Source: JACCYJ01 sp038198775
GTDB taxonomy: Bacteria; Actinomycetota; Actinomycetes; Propionibacteriales; Nocardioidaceae
Length of the DNA stretch: 5,371 nucleotides
Assembly: GCA_038198775.1 (NCBI GenBank)
Contig: JBBPZV010000008.1
Coordinates: forward strand, 1-5,371
Direction of reading: 5' to 3'
Shown: positions 1 through 5,371 of the stretch, piece by piece
Layout of the letters: every line of letters starts with the position of its first letter
Position numbering within the stretch: position 1 is the stretch's first letter
The notes under the pieces: model-generated
The model's input: the letters and a program-made list of their open reading frames with translations, nothing else
Database searches by the model: none
Told to the model about the DNA's origin: nothing
Position numbers and translations under genes: made by a program

Positions 1-222
1 GCCCTCCAGTCGCTGCAGGACCAAAACGACCCCCACCACCGACGGCGGGACAAATCGACGGCCCCGGTAACTGAAACAGTCCGTGAAAATCTCATACGGG
101 AACAACACGTCCCGCTCCCGATTGAGCAGCGCATAGATCGAGCTCTCCGCCAGCGTCTGCTCACAGAACCGGCTCAGCTCATCAAGCAGATCCCGCTGAC
201 GTTCCGCCCTGCCCAACGTCAC
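1..222 (-). CDS. IS1182-like (DUF772) transposase, N-terminal part, cut by window edge
   Basis: Partial mobile-element transposase that would catalyse cut-and-paste movement of its insertion sequence. The visible 74 residues run from a GTG (Val-Thr-Leu-Gly-Arg-Ala-Glu) through RDLLDELSRFCEQTL, SSIYALLNRERDVLFP and YRGRRFVPPSVV to VLQRLEG at the edge. The RG-R-x-x-x-PP followed by a hydrophobic helix and LQ-x-x-EG is the DUF772 N-terminal pattern of IS1182-type transposases. The catalytic DDE residues lie off-window, so it is unknown whether the gene is intact. The GTG at 220-222 was chosen because a run of G (229-235 on the opposite reading) lies about six bases upstream. The frame stays open back to the stop codon of the response regulator, so a longer start (GTG at 300) is possible. 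Codons such as TTT, GTT, TTG and ATT are more frequent here than in the neighbours, which fits acquired DNA. No terminal inverted repeat could be identified. Confidence 0.75.
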   Translation of the reverse strand, partial: MTLGRAERQRDLLDELSRFCEQTLAESSIYALLNRERDVLFPYEIFTDCFSYRGRRFVPPSVVGVVLVLQRLEG

Positions 223-321
223 ACCGTGCCCCCCCAAGAAAGAAACCCCTACCAGCAAGGAGATTCTCCCAAGCAACTCATCCGAAGGGCGGACCGCCAC
301 GCGGCGAAAGACACCAACCAC

Positions 322-969
322 CTAGGCGCCGCGCAGCAGCGCCAGCACCGCCAGCACCCGGCGGTTTACATCTGGGTCCGGCGCCAGGCCGAGCTTGCGG
401 AAGACCTGTGCGCAGACCGACTCCACGGTGCGCTCGCTGATGCTCAGCAGGCCGGCAATCGCCGCGTTCGACCGCCCCTCGGCTATCAACGCCAGGGTTC
501 CCCGCTCGCGCGGGCTGAGCCCGGCCAGCGGCGATCCCTGCCGCTCGCGCTCCAGGAGCCGCGCCACGATGGCGGGGTCGACAACACAGTCGCCACGGTC
601 GACTCGCTCCAGCGCGTCGACCAGCACGGACAGGTCCGACACGCGCTCCTTGAGCAGGTAGCCGAGACCAGCCGGCCGGTCCGCCAGCAGCCGTTCGGCG
701 TAGCGAGGTGCCAGGTACTGGCTGAGCAGCAGCACACTCGTCGCCGGGAACCGCTCCCGGATCACCCGGGCGGCCACCAGCCCTTCGTCCTTGTGCGTCG
801 GCGGCATCCGGATGTCAACCACCGCCACGTCAGGTTGCTCCAGAGCCACCAGCCGCAGCAGGGCGTCGCCGTCGCCGGCCTCGCCCGCCACCGTCATCCC
901 CGCGTCGCCAAGCATCCGGACCAGGCCGGCTCGCACGATCAACACGTCGTCTGCGACTACGACCCGCAT
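322..969 (-). CDS. NarL/FixJ-type response regulator (REC + LuxR HTH)
   Basis: DNA-binding response regulator of 215 residues, the usual length for the NarL family, acting in the cytoplasm. The receiver domain (about 1-115) has the acidic pair D7-D8, phospho-acceptor D52 in VVDIRMPP (codon at 814-816), S83 at the switch position and K107 in LLKE. A linker leads to a LuxR-type HTH at about 150-195: LSPRERGTLALIAEG, AIAGLL, SERTVE and a final RKLGL. In the recognition-helix region the common TVE-x-HV is replaced by TVESVC. The start is the ATG at 967-969, inside the last codons of the kinase gene. With a 13-nt overlap this implies translational coupling, and only a weak GGTGA precedes it. The cognate kinase is almost certainly HK1. 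Targets are not shown by the sequence; the divergent promoter region is an obvious candidate. No clear hairpin terminator follows, and the next gene downstream is the transposase. Confidence 0.95.
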   Translation of the reverse strand: MRVVVADDVLIVRAGLVRMLGDAGMTVAGEAGDGDALLRLVALEQPDVAVVDIRMPPTHKDEGLVAARVIRERFPATSVLLLSQYLAPRYAERLLADRPAGLGYLLKERVSDLSVLVDALERVDRGDCVVDPAIVARLLERERQGSPLAGLSPRERGTLALIAEGRSNAAIAGLLSISERTVESVCAQVFRKLGLAPDPDVNRRVLAVLALLRGA

Positions 970-2696
970 CGTGCCGTCACCGTCGTCCCCTCACCCGGGC
1001 TGCTGGTCAGGTCCAGCCGGCCACCCAAGGCACCGATCCGGTCTGCGACATCGGTCAGCCCGTTGCCGACTACGGCCCCGCCACGCCCGTGGTCGCTCAC
1101 CGAGACCGTCAGCACGCCGCTCTCGGACCGCACCGTCACGGACGCCCTGTCGGTCTTCGCGTGACGTGCGACGTTGTCGAGCCCCGCTGCGACCGTGCAG
1201 TAGACCGCCATCTGCACCTCGGCGGGCAGCCGGTCAGCCCGGCCTGGGTGGACGGAGAGGTCGACGTCGACCGACGCGTGCACGCCTGCGGCCAGCTCGT
1301 CGAGGGCAGCCTCCAGACCCTCCGCTCCCAGCACCGCCGTCAGCGAGTCGTGCGAGAGCTCGCGGAGCGCCTCCAGGGCGGCCCGTACCTGCGCCTCTCC
1401 TTCGAGGATCGCACCGGCGGCGGCACCGCTGCGTCGACCGGCCGAGCTCAAGGCCATGATCACCGCCACCAACCGCTGCTGGGCGCCGTCGTGGAGGTCC
1501 CGCTCTATCCGCCTCTTTTCGCGGTCGGTCGCCTGCACGATCCGCTGCCGGGAGGCCCTGAGGTCGGCGAGGTGGACGAGGCCCGCGGCGTGCATCCGGC
1601 TGTTGGCCAGCGCCAACCGCCCGCCGGCGGTGATCGACGCCACCACCTGATCGGGGTCTGCGTTTCGCCCCAGCACGAACCGCACTGCCGGGCCGTCCCC
1701 GTCCGGCAGGTACGCGCACAGGTCTGGATCGGCGGCAGCCACCGGTCGACCTACCGGGTCGACCCACCGCCCTTCCCCCGGCACCGCGAAGTGGACTGCG
1801 GTGACCGATCCACGAGCCGCGGCCATCGGGGTCGGCGAGGCCAGCTGGGCGACGACGTGCCTCACGGTGCGGCGCACTCGCCGGACCCGCCAGGCAGCGA
1901 CCAGCACCGGCAACACGACGGCCACGGTGGCCAGGCCGCGGAGGAGCTGCGCGCGCGGCGCGCGGTCGGTGTCCTCCCAGGCCCACCAGGGCACAACAGC
2001 TGCGGCCGACCCCACGGCGCCGCCCACGACTGCGGCAAGGCGCAGTCCTGGCGGAGTCCGGCTGCTCCCCCGACCCGCCGCGCCGATGACGACGAGGGCC
2101 GACGCCACGACGGTGAGCATCGCGCTCGCGGTCACCGCTTGGCGGGTGCCCAGACCGATGGGTGCCAACAGACCACGGGCGGCCTCACAGGTCTGGCTGC
2201 ACGCCGGGTCGAAGAACGGGTCGTACCCCATCAGCTGCACAGCCGCGGCCGCAACCGAGAGCCCTGTCGCCGCCAGGAGAAATCCGCCAGCGGTCTGTGA
2301 GGGCCGCCAAGCGATCAGGACGAGCGCGATCCCGCTGGTGGCGAGCGGCGCCGCGGCGAGCAGTTCGGCGCGCAGTCGGGGGTCCAAGACCTGCAACGCA
2401 GCCAGCGACGGGAGCAACCAGGCCAACGCTACGACCGAGAGGCCGACCGCCTCCCGCGGCCGATCTGAAACGGCCGACAAGCAGGCGAGCACGAGGACGA
2501 CCACGAAGCAGACCGCCGCCGGGCTGAATGCCAGCTGGCGGTCCGGCTCGGGCAGACGCTCGGGCGCCAACCCCGCTGCCACGACTCCCACGGCGCCTGC
2601 AGCCACCACCACGACGGCTGTTGCGACTGCTCCTGGCCAGGCTCGCGGCCCTAGCCGGGTGGAGGCAGCCCGCTCAGCGCTCGCAATGCCTGTCAC
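957..2696 (-). CDS. Eight-TM sensor histidine kinase HK1 (HisKA_3 / HATPase_c)
   Basis: Membrane sensor kinase, about 579 residues from the GTG at 2694-2696. Eight hydrophobic segments lie near residues 22-43, 57-76, 82-101, 110-130, 136-155, 185-207, 218-240 and 251-270. Arg-rich inner loops (after TM6 and after TM8) put the N-terminus inside, and the TM5-TM6 loop, with C166 and C170 in DPACSQTC, outside. A degenerate GAF-like stretch (about 280-370, with FAVPGEGRWVD) precedes the dimerisation helix with IERDLHDGAQQRL; H402 (codon 1491-1493) is the phospho-acceptor. The ATPase domain keeps N508 (DNVARHA), DHGRGG and GNGLTDVADRIGALGG. The N-box Glu seen in relatives (E-A-L-x-N) is Ala504. The helix after the DHp reads ELSHDSLTAVL rather than the common G-x-H/Y-P form. 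It overlaps the regulator gene by 13 nt. The start is uncertain: the frame opens at a GTG at 2759 with no SD, whereas a strong SD touches GTG 2696 and suits an ATT at 2685-2687. Confidence 0.93.
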   Translation of the reverse strand: MTGIASAERAASTRLGPRAWPGAVATAVVVVAAGAVGVVAAGLAPERLPEPDRQLAFSPAAVCFVVVLVLACLSAVSDRPREAVGLSVVALAWLLPSLAALQVLDPRLRAELLAAAPLATSGIALVLIAWRPSQTAGGFLLAATGLSVAAAAVQLMGYDPFFDPACSQTCEAARGLLAPIGLGTRQAVTASAMLTVVASALVVIGAAGRGSSRTPPGLRLAAVVGGAVGSAAAVVPWWAWEDTDRAPRAQLLRGLATVAVVLPVLVAAWRVRRVRRTVRHVVAQLASPTPMAAARGSVTAVHFAVPGEGRWVDPVGRPVAAADPDLCAYLPDGDGPAVRFVLGRNADPDQVVASITAGGRLALANSRMHAAGLVHLADLRASRQRIVQATDREKRRIERDLHDGAQQRLVAVIMALSSAGRRSGAAAGAILEGEAQVRAALEALRELSHDSLTAVLGAEGLEAALDELAAGVHASVDVDLSVHPGRADRLPAEVQMAVYCTVAAGLDNVARHAKTDRASVTVRSESGVLTVSVSDHGRGGAVVGNGLTDVADRIGALGGRLDLTSSPGEGTTVTARCGS

Positions 2697-2702
2697 CTCC
2701 CC
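2693..2702 (-). promoter_or_regulatory. Shine-Dalgarno of HK1, complicating the start choice
   Basis: Read on the minus strand this is GGGGAGGTGA, an almost perfect anti-16S match. The GTG at 2694-2696 lies inside or against it, with no usable spacer. The first triplet in the kinase frame at normal distance (8 nt after GGAGG) is ATT at 2685-2687. The upstream GTG at 2757-2759 has no SD of its own. Confidence 0.6.
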
Positions 2703-2817
2703 AGTGTGCAGACAATGACGTTGCGGAGGGGACGCTCCTCGCCGAGACCGAGGTAACACGGTGCCGTGGGACGACGCGGGTCACCTACTGTCCGGTTGAC
2801 CAGCTGGGGAGGACATC
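2697..2817. promoter_or_regulatory. Divergent control region between HK1 and the lipoprotein gene
   Basis: About 120 bp separate the kinase start from the lipoprotein start, so both promoters must lie here (or reach into the HK1 5' end if its start is upstream). The same nine bases, CTGGGGAGG, occur in opposite orientations as the SD of each gene (2696-2704 and 2804-2812). An imperfect inverted repeat, GGTCACC (2779-2785) and GGTTGACC (2794-2801), flanks an 8-bp centre containing TACTGT. A smaller one, CACGG-TG-CCGTG, lies at 2757-2768. No convincing -35/-10 pair was found. Binding by the adjacent response regulator is an inference. Confidence 0.5.
2806..2813 (+). promoter_or_regulatory. Shine-Dalgarno deciding the lipoprotein GTG start
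   Basis: GGGGAGGA, with five bases between GGAGG and the GTG at 2818-2820, is a strong ribosome binding site. It supports the GTG as start and gives a well-formed lipoprotein signal peptide. Confidence 0.8.
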
Positions 2818-3456
2818 GTGGCCCGACCTGAGCGCGGACGTCTGAACACGCATGTCGGCGTCCCACTCCTCATCGGCATTCTGCTGACGACGGGTTGCGG
2901 CGGCAGCGACAACACCGGCACCAAGGCGGCCACGAGACCAGCCCCGAGCTCGTCGACCGACACCGCGACGGGCGCAGCCGTGGCGGGTGCGACTGCGACG
3001 AGTTTGCCGACCCAGACGTCTGACTTCCCAGACGGTGTCTACCGCACTCAGATCACGGTCTCCCTGCTGCAGTCACGAGGGGTGGAGGACCTGAGCAACG
3101 CCGGCATCTGGACCCTGACCGTCCGCACCGCTTCTTACCGCCTCGAGTGCCGAACTCTGGCCGACCCCGGCGTGGACTGCGGCAACTCCCCGGCCGGAGG
3201 CATCGTCGAGGCGGGGAATCTGCGTGGCCGGGCACCGAAGGTGTGGTTCGTGCACGACATGAAACGGCTGTCCGAACTCACCGGGTGCGTCCCGGGCTCT
3301 GCGGCGAGCAACGGCTGCGGGCCGGAGGGCGGGTATCACCTGGACTGGAGCTTCGCGCCGCATGGGGTGAAGTTCGCGCACTACGTGGGGCTGGGCGACG
3401 AGGCTGGGCATGTCCTCGACAACTGGACTGCGCGTCCATGGACGCGCATCTCATGA
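2818..3456 (+). CDS. Small cysteine-rich lipoprotein of unrecognised family
   Basis: Predicted exported, membrane-anchored lipoprotein of 212 residues. The GTG start has a strong SD. The signal peptide has a basic n-region (RPERGR), a hydrophobic core (VGVPLLIGILL) and a TTGC lipobox, with C27 as the lipidated residue. A low-complexity Ser/Thr/Ala/Pro tether (about 28-68) precedes a folded domain at about 69-212. The domain begins FPDGVYRTQITVSLLQSRGV, then NAGIWTLTV and YRLEC, a pattern expected of a small beta-rich domain. It has four further cysteines (111, 121, 157, 167) that could form two disulfides outside the cell. I do not recognise a named family. The gene overlaps the dctP-like gene by ATGA, so the two are almost certainly co-expressed, and a companion or ligand-presenting role beside the receptor is inferred. 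The last codons (WTARPWTR) coincide with a perfect palindrome. Confidence 0.85.
   Translation: MARPERGRLNTHVGVPLLIGILLTTGCGGSDNTGTKAATRPAPSSSTDTATGAAVAGATATSLPTQTSDFPDGVYRTQITVSLLQSRGVEDLSNAGIWTLTVRTASYRLECRTLADPGVDCGNSPAGGIVEAGNLRGRAPKVWFVHDMKRLSELTGCVPGSAASNGCGPEGGYHLDWSFAPHGVKFAHYVGLGDEAGHVLDNWTARPWTRIS
3429..3448. repeat. Perfect 20-bp palindrome at the lipoprotein/dctP junction
   Basis: The arm TGCGCGTCCA is followed directly by its exact reverse complement, TGGACGCGCA. As RNA it can form an 8-bp GC-rich stem (TGCGCGTC / GACGCGCA) with a CATG loop. It lies in the last codons of the lipoprotein gene and ends 4 nt before the ATG at 3453, where an SD would otherwise be. It could be a translation-coupling hairpin or a symmetric protein-binding site. 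Confidence 0.8.
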
Positions 3457-4556
3457 AGCACGCCGCCGGCTGCCCGCGGGTGCCTCGCCGGCTCGCGATC
3501 GTCGTCGGGACGGCTGGGTGCCTGCTCGCGTCCGGGTGCGGCAGCGCCGCTGTCACGGACAAGGCCGGCGGCAACGTCGTGGTGCTTCGGCTCGCCACCA
3601 TCGACGAGCTCAACCCGAACGGTCAGACCGTGGCACCAGGAGCGTTCCTCGACGCCGTCAAGGCCGTCTCCGGTGGCCGGCTGCGGGTGACGGTGCAGCC
3701 GCACTACGACAACGGGGCGGTGACCGCCGAGACCGACCTGGTCAAGGCGATCGCGGCCGGCGAGCTGGACGGAGGCTGGCCCGCGACCCGGGCATTCAGC
3801 CGAGCCGGGATGCGAGGCCTCGAACCGATCGAGGCCCCCATGGTGCTGACGAGCGTCGCGGCTGAGCGGAGCCTGGTCACGGGTCTCGCGGCGCGGACCC
3901 TGCTCGACACCCTGCATGGCACCGGTGTCGTCGGGCTGGGGCTGACCGTTGGTCCGTTGCGACGAGCCTGGTCGACGACCGGGCCGCTCCTCGACGTATC
4001 TGACTGGGCCGGTGTGACGGTCCGTTCCTACAACTCGCCGATCCAGGACCGGACCATCCGGGCGCTCGGTGCCGTACCCGTCCCCGCGAGCTACGACTTC
4101 CCCGACCTCGTGCAGGCCGGCACCCTGCATGCGGTCGAGACCGACGTGGCGCAGTACGCGCACAACGGCTACGGCACCCTCTTGCCCCGGGTTGCCGGCA
4201 ACGAAGTGCTCTGGCCGCGGATGGCGGTGCTGGCGCTGAGCCAGAAACGGTACGACTCGCTCACCTCCGTGCAGCAAGGGTGGGTGCGAACTGCCGCCCG
4301 GACCGCGGTCAAGGCGTCCGTGGACTTCCGGTACGACGAGTCCTCGCCGGCCCGGCAGCTCTGCGAGCAGGGGGTGCACTTCGTCGATGCCACCCCAGAG
4401 CAGCTGGCCAGGATGCACCGGGCGGTGCAGCCAGTGATCGACGCGATGGCCATGGATCTGGCCACATCACCGTCCCTCGACGTAGTGCGGAAAGTCGCGT
4501 CAGGAGCCCCCGGGCCTGAGGCGCTGGACATCCCCACCGCGTGCCGTGCCGGGTGA
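3453..4556 (+). CDS. DctP-like (TRAP-type) solute-binding lipoprotein
   Basis: Predicted extracytoplasmic solute receptor of 367 residues, the usual size for DctP family members. The start at 3453 is chosen because its ATG overlaps the TGA of the upstream gene (ATGA); an in-frame ATG at 3438 inside the palindrome is an alternative. The signal peptide (PRRLAIVVGTAGCLLASGC) ends in a lipobox with C29 lipidated. Family features include LRLATIDELNPNG at the mature N-terminus, GRLRVTVQP, then ETDLVKAIAAGELDGGW, and DWAGVTVRSYNSPIQDRTIRALGAVPVPASYDFPDLVQAGTLHAVETD, which corresponds to the DctP core. R191 in VTVRSYNS sits where TRAP receptors place the Arg that salt-bridges a ligand carboxylate. 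C304 and C364 could pair. No DctQ/DctM permease gene is in view, and kinases flank the gene, so a sensing role is plausible. The ligand is unknown; an organic acid is a family-based guess. No SD is visible, which suggests translation by coupling. Confidence 0.9.
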   Translation: MKHAAGCPRVPRRLAIVVGTAGCLLASGCGSAAVTDKAGGNVVVLRLATIDELNPNGQTVAPGAFLDAVKAVSGGRLRVTVQPHYDNGAVTAETDLVKAIAAGELDGGWPATRAFSRAGMRGLEPIEAPMVLTSVAAERSLVTGLAARTLLDTLHGTGVVGLGLTVGPLRRAWSTTGPLLDVSDWAGVTVRSYNSPIQDRTIRALGAVPVPASYDFPDLVQAGTLHAVETDVAQYAHNGYGTLLPRVAGNEVLWPRMAVLALSQKRYDSLTSVQQGWVRTAARTAVKASVDFRYDESSPARQLCEQGVHFVDATPEQLARMHRAVQPVIDAMAMDLATSPSLDVVRKVASGAPGPEALDIPTACRAG

Positions 4557-5371
4557 CGACGCGCGTGCCGGGCGCTCGGGCAGGAGTGCGACGACCGTCG
4601 TCCCCGCGCCCGGCTCACTGCTCACGACAAGGTGACCACCTGCGGCGGCCAACCGGTCCGCCAGCCCCACCAGGCCGGAACCGGTCGGGTCGGCACCCCC
4701 TCGACCGTCGTCAGCCACAGTGAGCACGAGCTCCTCACCAGCCCGGCGCAGGCTCACCCACACATGGGCCGCGCCGGAGTGCTTGCTGGCGTTCGTCAGC
4801 GCCTCCGAGCAGACATAGAACAGGGTCGACTCGACGGCGGAGGTAGCAGACGTCCCGGCCGATATCACCACGGTGACCTCCGCCGGCACCCGAGCCGCGA
4901 TCATCCGGATGGCCGCGCCGAGCCGGCCGTCACCGAGGCGCTGCGGTGACGCCCCGGCCACGATCCGCTGCACCTCCGCCGCAGCGGTCACGACCTCGGT
5001 CATCGCCGAGCCGATCAGCTCGGACATCTCCCCGTCCGCACCGGACTCGACCGTGGCAAGCGCCGTGTGGGCCGCCACCAGCGCGGAGCCCGCCTCGGCC
5101 GCCAGCCGGCCGGCGATCCGCTCCCGCTCGCGGTCCGCGGCGGCGAGCAGACGAACCCGCGACGCCTCGAGCTGCGCCACCTGGTCGGCCTGCTGCACGC
5201 GCAGTCGCTGGTTGACGACCGTGAGCCGGACCGCCGCCGCCACGGCATCGGCCGTTTGCCGATCGCCGACGGCAACCGCGCTGCTCACGACGCGAGCCAA
5301 CACGTCGTCGTCTGCCCGCACGATCAACGCGTCCTGCGACCTGGATGGACTCGCCGGCTCGCCGGCCAGCC
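4500..5371 (-). CDS. Sensor kinase-like protein HK2 lacking the phospho-acceptor His (5' end off window)
   Basis: C-terminal 289 residues of a HisKA_3/HATPase_c-type protein. The frame is open to the right edge, so any GAF or membrane part lies outside. A coiled-coil-like helix (AVRLTVVNQRLRVQQADQVAQLEASRVRLLAAADRERERI) leads into the DHp region. There the family motif I-E-R-D-L-H-D-G-A-Q-Q-R-L aligns without gaps to I-A-G-R-L-A-A-E-A-G-S-A-L, so the His is Ala (codon 5100-5102). The second helix keeps a recognisable form (VAGASPQRLGDGRLGAAI). The ATPase domain looks complete: SEALTNASKH, ADDGRGG, GSGLVGLADRLAAAGG and EPGAGTTVVALLP. The last 25 residues extend past the normal domain end, and the final 57 bp overlap the dctP-like gene tail-to-tail. 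No response regulator follows it. It may be a pseudokinase or a trans-acting ATPase partner of HK1; loss of function by drift is the alternative. Confidence 0.88.
   Translation of the reverse strand, partial: LAGEPASPSRSQDALIVRADDDVLARVVSSAVAVGDRQTADAVAAAVRLTVVNQRLRVQQADQVAQLEASRVRLLAAADRERERIAGRLAAEAGSALVAAHTALATVESGADGEMSELIGSAMTEVVTAAAEVQRIVAGASPQRLGDGRLGAAIRMIAARVPAEVTVVISAGTSATSAVESTLFYVCSEALTNASKHSGAAHVWVSLRRAGEELVLTVADDGRGGADPTGSGLVGLADRLAAAGGHLVVSSEPGAGTTVVALLPERPARASSPGTARGGDVQRLRPGGS

Noticed and set aside
259..300. Short inverted repeats (GGAGA-T-TCTCC and GGCGG-A-CCGCC) between regulator and transposase
   Set aside because: Arms are five bases with one-base centres and no T tract, so they are weak as terminators and cannot be assigned as IS ends.
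226..1164. Long plus-strand open frame opposite the response regulator and HK1 end
   Set aside because: It is Arg/Pro/His-rich with no family pattern and runs antisense to clearly recognisable REC, HTH and ATPase motifs; it is a high-GC shadow frame.
1259..1272. 14-bp perfect palindrome GGTCGACGTCGACC inside HK1
   Set aside because: It encodes the Val-Asp-Val-Asp run with GTCGAC codons, so symmetry is expected from codon choice.
1089..2718. Several long plus-strand open frames opposite HK1
   Set aside because: They lie wholly antisense to the kinase, have biased Arg/Ala/Pro composition and no convincing SD or domain.
3147..3452. Upstream extension of the dctP-like frame
   Set aside because: The extension overlaps the lipoprotein gene, has Arg-rich shadow composition and would bury the signal peptide; the ATGA overlap gives a natural start.
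3381..4418. Long minus-strand open frame opposite the dctP-like gene
   Set aside because: His/Gly/Arg-rich composition typical of a mirror frame; the plus strand carries a lipobox and the DctP core.
5350..5365. Tandem CTCGCCGG x2 near the right edge
   Set aside because: Only two copies, within HK2 coding sequence, in Gly/Ala/Pro-type codons; ordinary high-GC repetition.

Overview
The window is high-GC DNA with GTG starts and strong GC bias at third codon positions. It carries actinobacterial-type HisKA_3 sensor kinases and a NarL/LuxR response regulator, so the source is most likely a member of the Actinomycetota. The genus cannot be named from the sequence alone.

Layout, left to right. (1) Positions 1-222, minus strand: the N-terminal part of a DUF772/IS1182-like transposase, cut by the left edge and less GC-rich in codon choice than its neighbours. 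(2) 322-969 and 957-~2696, minus strand: a two-component operon, with an eight-TM sensor kinase (HK1) upstream of a NarL-type response regulator and a 13-nt overlap between them. (3) ~2697-2817: a short divergent control region holding a Shine-Dalgarno sequence (SD) for each direction and an imperfect inverted repeat. (4) 2818-3456 and 3453-4556, plus strand: a small cysteine-rich lipoprotein of unrecognised family, then a DctP-like (TRAP-type) substrate-binding lipoprotein. They overlap by ATGA, and a perfect 20-bp palindrome sits just before the second start. (5) 4500 to the right edge, minus strand: the C-terminal part of a second sensor kinase-like protein (HK2), whose 3' end overlaps the dctP-like gene tail-to-tail by 57 bp.

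How the genes may work together (inference). A surface-anchored solute receptor and a companion lipoprotein sit between two related kinases, with no TRAP permease (DctQ/DctM) gene in view. This looks more like a ligand-sensing module than a transporter. HK1 has an intact phospho-acceptor His but has lost the conserved N-box Glu. HK2 has a complete-looking ATP-binding domain, but the whole His motif is replaced, with Ala at the His position. These complementary defects suggest that the two proteins may act as a pair, with HK2 possibly phosphorylating HK1 or modulating it, and HK1 signalling to the response regulator. This pairing is the most interesting possibility in the window.
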